Source: Candidatus Equinaster intestinalis (GTDB lineage: Bacteria > Bacillota_A > Clostridia > Oscillospirales > Acutalibacteraceae). From it: a stretch of 5,614 nucleotides of DNA. Of this stretch, positions 1 through 5,603 are shown in pieces. A program made the position numbers and the translations under genes. Location of the stretch: the NCBI GenBank assembly GCA_018065375.1, contig JAGHTJ010000111.1, positions 1 to 5,614 on the forward strand, given 5' to 3'. Every line of letters starts with the position of its first letter. The first letter of the stretch is position 1. The notes below the pieces were generated by a model, which made no database searches, was not told the origin of the DNA, and worked only from the letters and a program-made list of their open reading frames with translations.

Positions 1-939
1 GGTATAAATAAGGGCTTGTCCGTCACGGACCTCCTGCTTTGGAGCGATGCTCATATTTTCGCCGAGGCTCATTTCCTTTTCGGCTTCGCCGTAAACACCG
101 CACTCACAGTTTTTATTCATAGCCGCATATTTTTCGCCGAGCAGTCTGCCGCGCAGCTCCCCTGCCTTACCTTTTTCGGCTTTGGTTACCGAAATTATTT
201 CGGCTTTAACGATTTCACCCGAGCTGATTTTAAGAATTTTGCCGGTATCGTTATCATTTACCGAGTGGCCGAGCCCGCAAAGTGTATTATTGGCAGGCAG
301 ATAAAAAGTAAGTGTGCCGACCCCTGCAGAGCTATCGCGCACCCAAATGCCCGCTTTATAGGTCCTACTGCTTTTTGAAAGCTCGGGGCAAAGCTCAATA
401 CGCTTAAGACAATTATCGCGTTTAATCACAATTTCGAGCGTTTTACCGCCGCTCTGCTCGATAATTTCGGCAACATCGGAGTTGGTATAGACCTTTTGAC
501 CGTCTATTGTAATAATGCTGTCGTCAATTTTTAGCCCTGCTTTTTTGGCGGGAGAAACATTGCCGGACGCTGTATCAACCTCGCTTATATTTACAACAAG
601 CACGCCATCGGTATATATTTTCATACCGAACGGAATACCGAGAACGCAGACGGTATTCTCGGAAACAACATTAACCTTTGCTTTACGGAGTGGTATTATG
701 CCGAGCAAATCGAGCCGTACATCAAAGCTCGTGAGTGGTGGCGCATCGGTTGTATATTCGCCGCCGATATCACGGACTACAAGAGGTATATCGCACTCGA
801 TTGCAAGTTTTTTACCGTTTACAACATTATATTCGGGTGATGTTTCTCGGTAAGCCGCCGCCACCGCCGCAAAAATCACCGCACACAAAACCGCAAGGCA
901 TAGAGCCGAAAATCTTACGGCAGTTTTTATTTTTTGCAT
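1..939 (-). CDS. spoIVB: SpoIVB serine peptidase (S55 family), C-terminal part cut by window edge
   Basis: This is a sporulation signalling protease. In B. subtilis SpoIVB is secreted from the forespore into the intermembrane space, cleaves itself and SpoIVFA, and so releases SpoIVFB to process pro-SigK. The 313 codons visible show an N-terminal signal anchor (about residues 8-29), the conserved family stretch around 98-116 (VLGIPFGMKIYTDGVLVV), a PDZ domain at about 111-185, and the start of the peptidase domain with KAGIWVRDSSAGVGTLTF (196-213). The catalytic histidine is probably H225 in GLGHSVND; many relatives have GLGHPITD, so the proline is a serine here. The catalytic serine region lies beyond the left edge (the B. 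subtilis protein is about 426 residues). The ATG at 937-939 is chosen because AAAGGA precedes it by about 9 bases and the signal anchor follows directly. It lies 67 bases after ylmC on the same strand and is probably in one operon with sigG and ylmC. No clear SigF/SigG promoter was found in that gap. Confidence 0.95.
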   Translation of the reverse strand, partial: MQKIKTAVRFSALCLAVLCAVIFAAVAAAYRETSPEYNVVNGKKLAIECDIPLVVRDIGGEYTTDAPPLTSFDVRLDLLGIIPLRKAKVNVVSENTVCVLGIPFGMKIYTDGVLVVNISEVDTASGNVSPAKKAGLKIDDSIITIDGQKVYTNSDVAEIIEQSGGKTLEIVIKRDNCLKRIELCPELSKSSRTYKAGIWVRDSSAGVGTLTFYLPANNTLCGLGHSVNDNDTGKILKISSGEIVKAEIISVTKAEKGKAGELRGRLLGEKYAAMNKNCECGVYGEAEKEMSLGENMSIAPKQEVRDGQALIYT

Positions 940-1006
940 TGTTACACATCCTTTTTACTATCATATCTTTTACCGAAAATCGCAAAAAATAAGTGTATAT
1001 TTTTTC

Positions 1007-1246
1007 TTAAACCTCTGTTTCAACCAAAATAGTTTCGGCGCCCACAACAGATATTTGCTCAAACGGAATAATTATATCGTTTTCCCTGCCCAAAATGCCC
1101 AACAAATGCGGTCTGCCGTAAATTACAAGTGCATTTATTCTGCCGGTATCAAAATTTATTTCGATATCGGAAACGCTGCCTATTACACTGCCGTTTTTTA
1201 CCGACACAACCTGCTTTTCCCTTAATTCATCTACCCTGAAAATCAT
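1007..1246 (-). CDS. ylmC: YlmC/YmxH-family PRC-barrel sporulation protein
   Basis: This is a 79-residue protein of the YlmC/YmxH family, a small PRC-barrel-like fold found in spore formers; its molecular role is not established. It begins MIFRVDELREKQVVSV and carries the family pattern: a strand with NGSVIGSVSDIEINFDTGRI (18-37), then ALVIYGRP, LLGILGRENDIIIPFEQI (48-65) and a terminal VGAETILVE. Length matches the family (about 80-85). The frame stays open upstream to about 1582, overlapping sigG, but the ATG at 1244-1246 is the right start: it aligns with the family N-terminus and has a strong GGAGGG Shine-Dalgarno 5 bases before it. It sits 43 bases after sigG; a ylmC gene close behind sigG is also seen in B. 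subtilis, which supports orthology. The Shine-Dalgarno lies inside a predicted sense-strand hairpin (listed separately), so translation may be damped or coupled to sigG. Confidence 0.9.
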   Translation of the reverse strand: MIFRVDELREKQVVSVKNGSVIGSVSDIEINFDTGRINALVIYGRPHLLGILGRENDIIIPFEQISVVGAETILVETEV

Positions 1247-1250
1247 AAAA

Positions 1251-1276
1251 TCCCTCCATAAAATTATATGAAGGGA
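1251..1276 (-). promoter_or_regulatory. Hairpin covering the ylmC Shine-Dalgarno
   Basis: In the sigG-ylmC intergenic RNA, TCCCTTCATA (1276 down to 1267) can pair with TATGGAGGGA (1260 down to 1251) across a 6-base loop, giving 10 pairs with one U-G wobble. The 3' arm contains the GGAGGG ribosome binding site of ylmC, and the start codon follows after UUUU. The wobble position would be a C-A mismatch in the antisense RNA, so the fold is better on the coding strand. It could block ribosomes or act as a weak attenuator; four U residues are short for a terminator. Folding energy was not computed. Confidence 0.55.
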
Positions 1277-1289
1277 GTTTGGAAAAATA

Positions 1290-2054
1290 TTAACTTTTAA
1301 TCTTTTTAAGGGCAAATTTTTCAAGTCTCGACACCTGCGCTTGCGAAATGCCGATTTCGGTGGAAACCTCCATTTGAGTTTTGCCCTCCATAAATCTCTT
1401 AAAAAGTATGGTTTTTTCGCGGTCACTGAGATTTTTAACCGCCTCTTTGAAAGAAATTTCCTCAAGCCAATTTCGGTCGTCGTTTTTATCACCGATTTGG
1501 TCGAGCACATAGAGAGTATCTCCGCCGTCCGAAAAGACCGGCTCGTAAAGCGACATTGGCTCAACAATGCTTTCGAGCGCAATTACAACCTCGCTTGTGG
1601 GTATGCCGATATCGTTGGCGATTTCGGTAACAGTGGGCTCGCGGTCAAGCTTTAATATAAGCTTCTCCTTAACCTGCATAGCCCGATACGCCGTATCTTT
1701 AATAGAGCGGCTCACCCGCACCGAGTTATTATCGCGCAGATATCTGCGAATTTCGCCGATTATCATAGGGACGGCATAGGTTGAAAACTTTACCAGATGC
1801 GAGCTATCGAAATTATCAACCGCTTTCATAAGCCCGATACAGCCGATTTGAAAGAGGTCGTCAAGATTTTCGCCCCTGCCCGTAAACCGCTGAATAACGC
1901 TGAGGACCAGCCTTAAATTGCCGTTTATGAGCTTATCTCTTGCATTTTTATCGCCGCTTTGGCTTTTTTTCAAAAGCTCTTCCTTTTCCTTTTCGGAGAG
2001 CACCGGCAATTTTGCCGTATCAACGCCGCAAATCATAACCTTACCCGAATACAT
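1290..2054 (-). CDS. sigG: RNA polymerase sporulation sigma factor SigG
   Basis: This is the late forespore-specific sigma-70 family factor, which directs core RNA polymerase to forespore genes after engulfment. The 254 residues match B. subtilis SigG (260) nearly throughout. The N-terminal ICGVDTAKLPVL (8-19) is a SigG signature. Region 2 includes DDLFQIGCIGLMKAVDNFD (65-83) and FSTYAVPMIIGEIRRYLRD (90-108); region 3 spans about 109-170; region 4 has the helix-turn-helix TQMEVSTEIGISQAQVSRLEK around 226-246. N44 in LINGNLRLVLS corresponds to B. subtilis N45, reported as a determinant of sensitivity to the anti-sigma factor CsfB/Gin. The ATG at 2052-2054 (MYSGKVMICG) is preferred over an in-frame TTG at 2067-2069 because GAGGTG lies 5 bases upstream and the N-terminus aligns. 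That Shine-Dalgarno is buried in a perfect hairpin. The upstream same-strand neighbour is an MBL fusion gene, not the sigE usually found there. No confident SigF/SigG promoter was recognised. Confidence 0.98.
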   Translation of the reverse strand: MYSGKVMICGVDTAKLPVLSEKEKEELLKKSQSGDKNARDKLINGNLRLVLSVIQRFTGRGENLDDLFQIGCIGLMKAVDNFDSSHLVKFSTYAVPMIIGEIRRYLRDNNSVRVSRSIKDTAYRAMQVKEKLILKLDREPTVTEIANDIGIPTSEVVIALESIVEPMSLYEPVFSDGGDTLYVLDQIGDKNDDRNWLEEISFKEAVKNLSDREKTILFKRFMEGKTQMEVSTEIGISQAQVSRLEKFALKKIKS

Positions 2055-2060
2055 TAAAAC

Positions 2061-2103
2061 ACCTCGCAAATTCTGTTATTATTATTTACAGAATTTGCGA
2101 GGT
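2061..2103 (-). promoter_or_regulatory. 16-bp perfect hairpin sequestering the sigG Shine-Dalgarno
   Basis: The arms 2061-2076 and 2088-2103 are perfectly complementary (ACCTCGCAAATTCTGT on the plus strand) with an 11-base AT-rich loop (2077-2087). Read as minus-strand RNA, the 3' arm ends in GCGAGGU, which is the core of the sigG ribosome binding site GAGGTG (2060-2065), 5 bases before the ATG. Any transcript starting upstream of 2103 would therefore hide the sigG Shine-Dalgarno. A leader hairpin limiting sigG translation has been described in B. subtilis (from memory). Only four U residues follow the stem, so intrinsic termination is possible but weak. Confidence 0.8.
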
Positions 2104-2120
2104 ATAAACAAAAAACAAGA

Positions 2121-3746
2121 TTAAAATGTATACTGATATTCGGTTTTAATATCGCGCGGCGCACCCGAAAAAACGGTTTTGATTGCGCCCACTTTGCCGG
2201 TGATGAAAATATTTTCGCGCGGTATCTTATTTACATTATGCAAAAGCGAGGTTGTGATTTTTGCGAAAATGCCCTGCTCACGCAAAGTATCGATAATAAC
2301 GGCGCTTGGGCTGCAAGCATCAATGTATGTATGGTATGACTGATAAACAATACCGTGGTGGCTGACTTTGAGCAAATCGCATTTAAGAAAATCGCCGAAG
2401 GCAGATACCAGCTCACGCTCGGGTATTTCGCCCATATCTCCGCCTAAAATCACAGAGCTCTCATTATATGTAAATTTAAGAGCTACCGAGCAATCGTTCA
2501 TTTCGCCGCCAAAACCTTTTTGCGGGTTAAGGCAGAAAACCGATACGGCTTTTCTGCCCGTGCCGATTATAAAACTATCCCCGCGCGAAAGTAAAATAAC
2601 CTCAGGGCTATTTTCGGAAATGGCGGTTTTCATTCTTTCATAAAACGGCATATCATCGGCACCGGGAACGGTTACAATATCGGGCAAAAAGACACGCTTT
2701 ACACCGAAATTATTTATAATCATATCAGCACAGCCGATATGGTCCTTATGAAAATGAGTAACAACAAAATTATCAAGGTGAGTTACGCCGAGTTTTTTAA
2801 GGTTTTCGGTAATTTCGGCGGCATTATAATCGTTGCCGGAATCAAAAAGCATATTTTCGCCGTTAGGAAATTCCAGATAATCGGAACAGCCGATAAAAGG
2901 CGGAAACGGCGAAGCGTTTTTTGGCACTTTCGGGTGCCTGAGTTCAAAAAAGATGAGATTAAGTTTACCCTTTTCGGTAGTAAACAAATCTGCATTTGTT
3001 TTACCGAATGCGGGCATCGGCTTTTTATCCACCTCGGGCAGATATTCAACCTGCGCATTTTCGGGCAGATACGGAAAAGACTGATTCAAGCCGTTAGACA
3101 CAAAAAGGTTTTTATAAAGGCGGAGTTTAAGTTCGCCCTCATATTTTTTATATGAAATTTCGCGCTCAATTTCGCCGCCCGAAACGGTGATTTCGGCGCC
3201 GCCCTCGTTTTTACCGTGACCGCCGCAGATAAGCCCTAAAAAGTGACCTGCGCGCATATCTATCCGACTTTTTCCGCATTGGTAGGTGTCAGGAGATTCA
3301 CCGCCGGTAAAGACAAAAATTGAAAGCCCGCCGTTAAGTGTTATATCTACTTTGCCGCATTTTTGGGCTCTGCCTGCGCCGTAAATACCGTGTTTCACAG
3401 TGCCCGCATTAATGCAGATTTTTGCGCTTTCAACCGTATCACCTATTCCTGCGCCGTAGATATTATCACCTACCGAGCCATTTTCAAGTGTAACCGAGGC
3501 GCTCTCTATATTACCGCCGATTCCGCCACCGGAAAGCGTTTTTACAAAGCCCGAAAGCATTATAACATTTGTTTTAGAAAAATCGGTGTTTTCCCCGCCG
3601 CCGTAAACCTCGCCAAAGGTGATATCGCGCTCAGTCAGTTTATTATTATTTTGGTCGTAAACATGGGTTTCGCCCGCATTATCGGCTTTAACAAAAACAG
3701 TATTACCGCAGGCAAAAAAGCGGTTATCCTTTTGATATGGCAGCAA
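2121..3746 (-). CDS. Glycine-rich repeat / ComEC-type metallo-beta-lactamase fusion protein
   Basis: The gene encodes about 541 residues. The N-terminal part (about 47-196) holds six degenerate units of 24-27 residues, each opening with a [IVL][YFSI]GGG-like turn (VYGGG, IYGAG, ICGGH) followed by short alternating hydrophobic strands ending near xGxV; this suggests a parallel beta-helix. Similar repeats are common in clostridial surface proteins, yet no signal peptide or membrane segment is visible. From about 262 an MBL domain follows: D302 in LLFDSG-like FDSG, the metal motif HFHKDH (331-336), NDCSVAL (417-423), GGD (D437) and SHHG (462-465). This arrangement is that of the ComEC/Rec2-type MBL branch, without the ComEC channel. 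A metal-dependent hydrolase is likely; the substrate is unknown. The TTG at 3744-3746 is chosen because GAGGTGAT (3751-3758) precedes it at proper distance; a GTG at 3753-3755 overlaps that site. A good SigA-type promoter drives it. The stop lies 66 bases before the sigG start. Confidence 0.88.
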   Translation of the reverse strand: MLPYQKDNRFFACGNTVFVKADNAGETHVYDQNNNKLTERDITFGEVYGGGENTDFSKTNVIMLSGFVKTLSGGGIGGNIESASVTLENGSVGDNIYGAGIGDTVESAKICINAGTVKHGIYGAGRAQKCGKVDITLNGGLSIFVFTGGESPDTYQCGKSRIDMRAGHFLGLICGGHGKNEGGAEITVSGGEIEREISYKKYEGELKLRLYKNLFVSNGLNQSFPYLPENAQVEYLPEVDKKPMPAFGKTNADLFTTEKGKLNLIFFELRHPKVPKNASPFPPFIGCSDYLEFPNGENMLFDSGNDYNAAEITENLKKLGVTHLDNFVVTHFHKDHIGCADMIINNFGVKRVFLPDIVTVPGADDMPFYERMKTAISENSPEVILLSRGDSFIIGTGRKAVSVFCLNPQKGFGGEMNDCSVALKFTYNESSVILGGDMGEIPERELVSAFGDFLKCDLLKVSHHGIVYQSYHTYIDACSPSAVIIDTLREQGIFAKITTSLLHNVNKIPRENIFITGKVGAIKTVFSGAPRDIKTEYQYTF

Positions 3747-3750
3747 ACTA

Positions 3751-3758
3751 ATCACCTC
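3751..3758 (-). promoter_or_regulatory. Shine-Dalgarno deciding the TTG start of the MBL fusion gene
   Basis: GAGGTGAT on the minus strand is an eight-base match to the anti-Shine-Dalgarno and sits 4 bases before the TTG at 3744-3746. A GTG start at 3753-3755 would lie within it and would be only a few bases from the predicted transcript 5' end, with no ribosome binding site. The leader would be only about 12-15 bases long. Confidence 0.65.
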
Positions 3759-3765
3759 GCCTATT

Positions 3766-3794
3766 ATTATAGCATAGTTTTGTATAAATGTGAA
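3766..3794 (-). promoter_or_regulatory. SigA-type promoter of the MBL fusion gene
   Basis: On the minus strand TTCACA (3789-3794) is separated by exactly 17 bases from TATAAT (3766-3771), with TGC immediately before the -10 giving an extended -10 element. The -10 is a perfect match and the -35 matches TTGACA at 5 of 6. Predicted transcription start is near 3758-3760, directly ahead of the Shine-Dalgarno. This is a housekeeping rather than a sporulation promoter. Confidence 0.8.
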
Positions 3795-3809
3795 ATAATT
3801 TTATAATAA

Positions 3810-3845
3810 AAATACCCACCGAAAATTTCTTTTCGGTGGGTATTT
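3810..3845 (-). terminator. Intrinsic terminator hairpin, probably for a minus-strand transcript
   Basis: Arms 3810-3825 and 3830-3845 are perfectly complementary (core ACCCACCGAAAA) with a 4-base loop. The minus-strand RNA continues with a U-rich tail (after the GGGTATTT end of the stem, TTATTATAA). The plus-strand tail is weaker (AATTTAG). No plus-strand gene ends here, but the tiny minus-strand signal-peptide frame stops at 3854, 9 bases before the stem, which suits termination of that transcript. It would also insulate the MBL promoter from upstream transcription. Confidence 0.8.
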
Positions 3846-3853
3846 AATTTAGC

Positions 3854-3943
3854 TTAAAAGCTTAACTCAGCGGCAGAAACTGCAATGGATGTTACTGCGC
3901 AAAGCATAACAATCGCAAGCAATACTGCCAATGATTTTTTAAT
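3854..3943 (-). CDS. Possible small exported peptide or signal-peptide remnant (ATT start)
   Basis: A 29-codon frame reads IKKSLAVLLAIVMLC (1-15) followed by AVTSIAVSAAELSF and a stop. This is a textbook Sec signal peptide: two lysines, a hydrophobic core, and a VSA cleavage motif that would leave only AELSF. The first codon, where ATG would be expected, is ATT (3941-3943). AGGG-type purine runs lie upstream, one about 8 bases before it. Alternative starts are TTG at 3929-3931 or ATG at 3905-3907, both of which damage the signal. A terminator follows 9 bases after the stop, supporting a real transcription unit, but no clear minus-strand promoter was found and the upstream part overlaps the promoter of the plus-strand lysozyme gene. 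It is either a tiny secreted peptide gene with a rare start codon or the decayed front end of a secreted protein gene. I do not recognise a family. Confidence 0.35.
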   Translation of the reverse strand: MKKSLAVLLAIVMLCAVTSIAVSAAELSF

Positions 3944-3958
3944 TCCCTTTTCCCTGCC

Positions 3959-3987
3959 TTGACTTTTACTTTTTTCAATGTTAGAAT
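3959..3987 (+). promoter_or_regulatory. SigA-type promoter of the GH25 lysozyme gene
   Basis: TTGACT (3959-3964), a 17-base spacer, and TAGAAT (3982-3987) match the housekeeping consensus at 5 of 6 in each hexamer. TG at 3979-3980 gives an extended -10. Predicted transcription start is near 3994, leaving a leader of about 26 bases with AGGTGG before the ATG. This excludes an in-frame ATG at 3978-3980, which lies inside the promoter. Confidence 0.8.
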
Positions 3988-4019
3988 ATTTTCAGCATTA
4001 TTATTTAGGTGGCGTTCCA

Positions 4020-5552
4020 ATGAAACACGGCAAAACATTCGCAGATTATTTAAGTGAGCATAAAAAAGTGCTTATCGTAACGGTTTTGGGTTCTATCCTT
4101 GTTTTAGCGCTTGTTGCGGCAATTATGGTACCGGCTTTGGCGAAAAAAGAGCCGACCGAAACACAGTCGACCGATATGCTTACGAACAGGTGGGAAAGAC
4201 CTTCTGCCAGCCGCAGAACAATAAAGGCAACCGGACAGACTGTTGATAAAGTTATAAAGTACGAAGATTTGATAATCGAAATACCGGAGATTGAGGTTGC
4301 AAAAGTCGACTCGGCGGAAGACCCGGACAACGCCCCTACTGCCCCGGAGAAAAAAGAAGAACAGCCCGAGGTTCAGCCCGAAACAATCGAAGAGGTTGAT
4401 ACCGACTGTTTTGCAAATGTTTCCTACGGTATTGATGTTTCGAGCCATCAGGAAAAAATTGATTGGAAAAAGGTTAAAGCCGACGGTGTTGAATTTGCAA
4501 TAATCAGGTGCGGTTACCGCGGATATGAAAGCGGCAAGATAGTTCTTGATGCCTGCTTTGATTACAATATTACAAACGCTTATAAAAACGGAATTAAAAT
4601 CGGAATATATTTCTATTCCTCAGCAATAAGTACGGATGAATCTGTTCAGGAAGCGGCATGGATAGACCAATTATTAAAAACATATACGAGCAAAGGCATT
4701 AAAATCGAATACCCCATTGCCTATGACTTTGAGGAATTTGACTCCCACCCCACAAGCAGAGCCAACGGGCAAACCAAAGAGCAGGTTACGGACAATGCCC
4801 TTGCCTACTTAGATTATCTTAACAGCTGCGGATACAAGGTTATGCACTACTGCTCAAAGTATTCAAGGTATGAAAGATGGGATGCCGTAAGGCTGAGCAA
4901 ATATGATTTCTGGCTTGCGCACTATTGCGAAGCCACCGATTACAAAGGCTCTTATGTAATGTGGCAATACACCTCAATGGGCAAGGTTGACGGCATTAAT
5001 GGCGGCGTTGATATGGATATATCGGGCACGAGAACGAGCGAGGATGCCGGCAGCGCAACCTTTGTTATCTGCGAAAAGGATAATATTTCGGCGCACGCCG
5101 AGCCGAATGCGGAATCGGAAGTTGTATGCGTTTTAGAGAAAGATACGGTTTACGATTGCCTTAAGACCTATGCAAAAGACTGGTCCGAGCTTTACATTAA
5201 CGGTATATATGTTTATGTAAGGGACACCGATATTACCCCGGCAGTCGGCTTTGTTAAGTGCGATACCGCATACGAAGCGGCAGGAGAAAGCCTGACTTAT
5301 TATACAAAGTGCAGCGATGCCGAAGCAAACATTGCCGGCACAATTGAAAAGGAAATAAAGCTGCAAGGTGTTGGCATATATAAGGATCAATGGCTTAAAA
5401 TCACCTATGAAAGCTATCCTTATTATGTAAAAACGGCAGATGTAAAGGAATATGTTGAACCGCCGGTTGAGGAGCCCGATGACGATACATCGTCAGATAC
5501 CTCCGAACAAGGTGATACCTCTTCGGAAGATGAAAATTCATCGGAAGAATAA
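4020..5552 (+). CDS. Membrane-anchored GH25 muramidase (lysozyme) with SH3-like domains
   Basis: A 510-residue cell-wall hydrolase; GH25 enzymes cleave the N-acetylmuramic acid to N-acetylglucosamine bond of peptidoglycan. Order of parts: a short cytoplasmic N-terminus, one membrane segment (about 17-41), a charged region, a Pro/Glu-rich linker (about 100-126), the GH25 domain (about 136-337), two SH3-like regions (about 345-406 and 407-477) and an acidic Ser/Asp/Glu tail (481-510). GH25 marks are GIDVSSHQ (D139), IIRCGYRGYESG, GIYFYS, the catalytic pair in YDFEEF (D236, E238), MWQYTS (314-319) and DMDIS (331-335). The membrane segment has no obvious signal-peptidase site, so it is probably a type II anchor holding the enzyme outside. 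Eleven cysteines lie in the external part. Start ATG 4020 has AGGTGG 7 bases upstream. The gene is monocistronic: own SigA-type promoter, own terminator. It could be a vegetative wall-remodelling enzyme; a prophage endolysin is unlikely because of the anchor and the absence of phage genes. Confidence 0.94.
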   Translation: MKHGKTFADYLSEHKKVLIVTVLGSILVLALVAAIMVPALAKKEPTETQSTDMLTNRWERPSASRRTIKATGQTVDKVIKYEDLIIEIPEIEVAKVDSAEDPDNAPTAPEKKEEQPEVQPETIEEVDTDCFANVSYGIDVSSHQEKIDWKKVKADGVEFAIIRCGYRGYESGKIVLDACFDYNITNAYKNGIKIGIYFYSSAISTDESVQEAAWIDQLLKTYTSKGIKIEYPIAYDFEEFDSHPTSRANGQTKEQVTDNALAYLDYLNSCGYKVMHYCSKYSRYERWDAVRLSKYDFWLAHYCEATDYKGSYVMWQYTSMGKVDGINGGVDMDISGTRTSEDAGSATFVICEKDNISAHAEPNAESEVVCVLEKDTVYDCLKTYAKDWSELYINGIYVYVRDTDITPAVGFVKCDTAYEAAGESLTYYTKCSDAEANIAGTIEKEIKLQGVGIYKDQWLKITYESYPYYVKTADVKEYVEPPVEEPDDDTSSDTSEQGDTSSEDENSSEE

Positions 5553-5569
5553 TTTTAATATGTAAAGCG

Positions 5570-5603
5570 AAAAGCGGCTGTAACGATTGTTACAGCCGCT
5601 TTT
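5570..5603 (+). terminator. Intrinsic terminator after the GH25 gene
   Basis: Arms 5570-5584 (AAAAGCGGCTGTAAC) and 5589-5603 are perfectly complementary with a GATT loop. The stem is GC-rich at its centre and closes with A4/T4, so it can terminate transcription from either side. It begins 17 bases after the lysozyme stop codon. Confidence 0.88.

Noticed and set aside
940..1006. SigF/SigG or SigA promoter for spoIVB in the gap after ylmC
   Set aside because: Elements such as ATATA, GGTAAAAGATA and TATGAT are present but no pair has correct spacing, so the gene may be read from the sigG operon.
1247..1582. N-terminal extension of the ylmC frame overlapping sigG
   Set aside because: The extra residues are basic, low-similarity antiframe sequence from sigG, whereas the family start and a strong Shine-Dalgarno are at 1246.
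1341..1655. Plus-strand open frames opposite sigG, spoIVB and the MBL gene (for example 16-378, 1341-1655, 3363-3806)
   Set aside because: They lie antisense to genes with clear family motifs, lack ribosome binding sites and show no recognisable domains.
2061..2103. The perfect inverted repeat as a mobile-element end or recombination site
   Set aside because: There is a single copy, no transposase or integrase nearby, and exact overlap with the sigG ribosome binding site, which favours an RNA role.
2122..2128. CATTTTA on the minus strand as a SigG-type -10 for sigG
   Set aside because: It fits CATNNTA, but no GHATR-like -35 lies 16-18 bases upstream; the nearest (GAATA) is only 8 bases away.
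3978..4019. In-frame upstream ATG extending the GH25 protein by 14 residues
   Set aside because: It has no Shine-Dalgarno and lies within the promoter itself; the ATG at 4020 has AGGTGG at proper distance.
4020..5552. GH25 gene as a prophage endolysin
   Set aside because: No holin or phage structural genes are nearby; the protein has a membrane anchor and its own housekeeping promoter and terminator.
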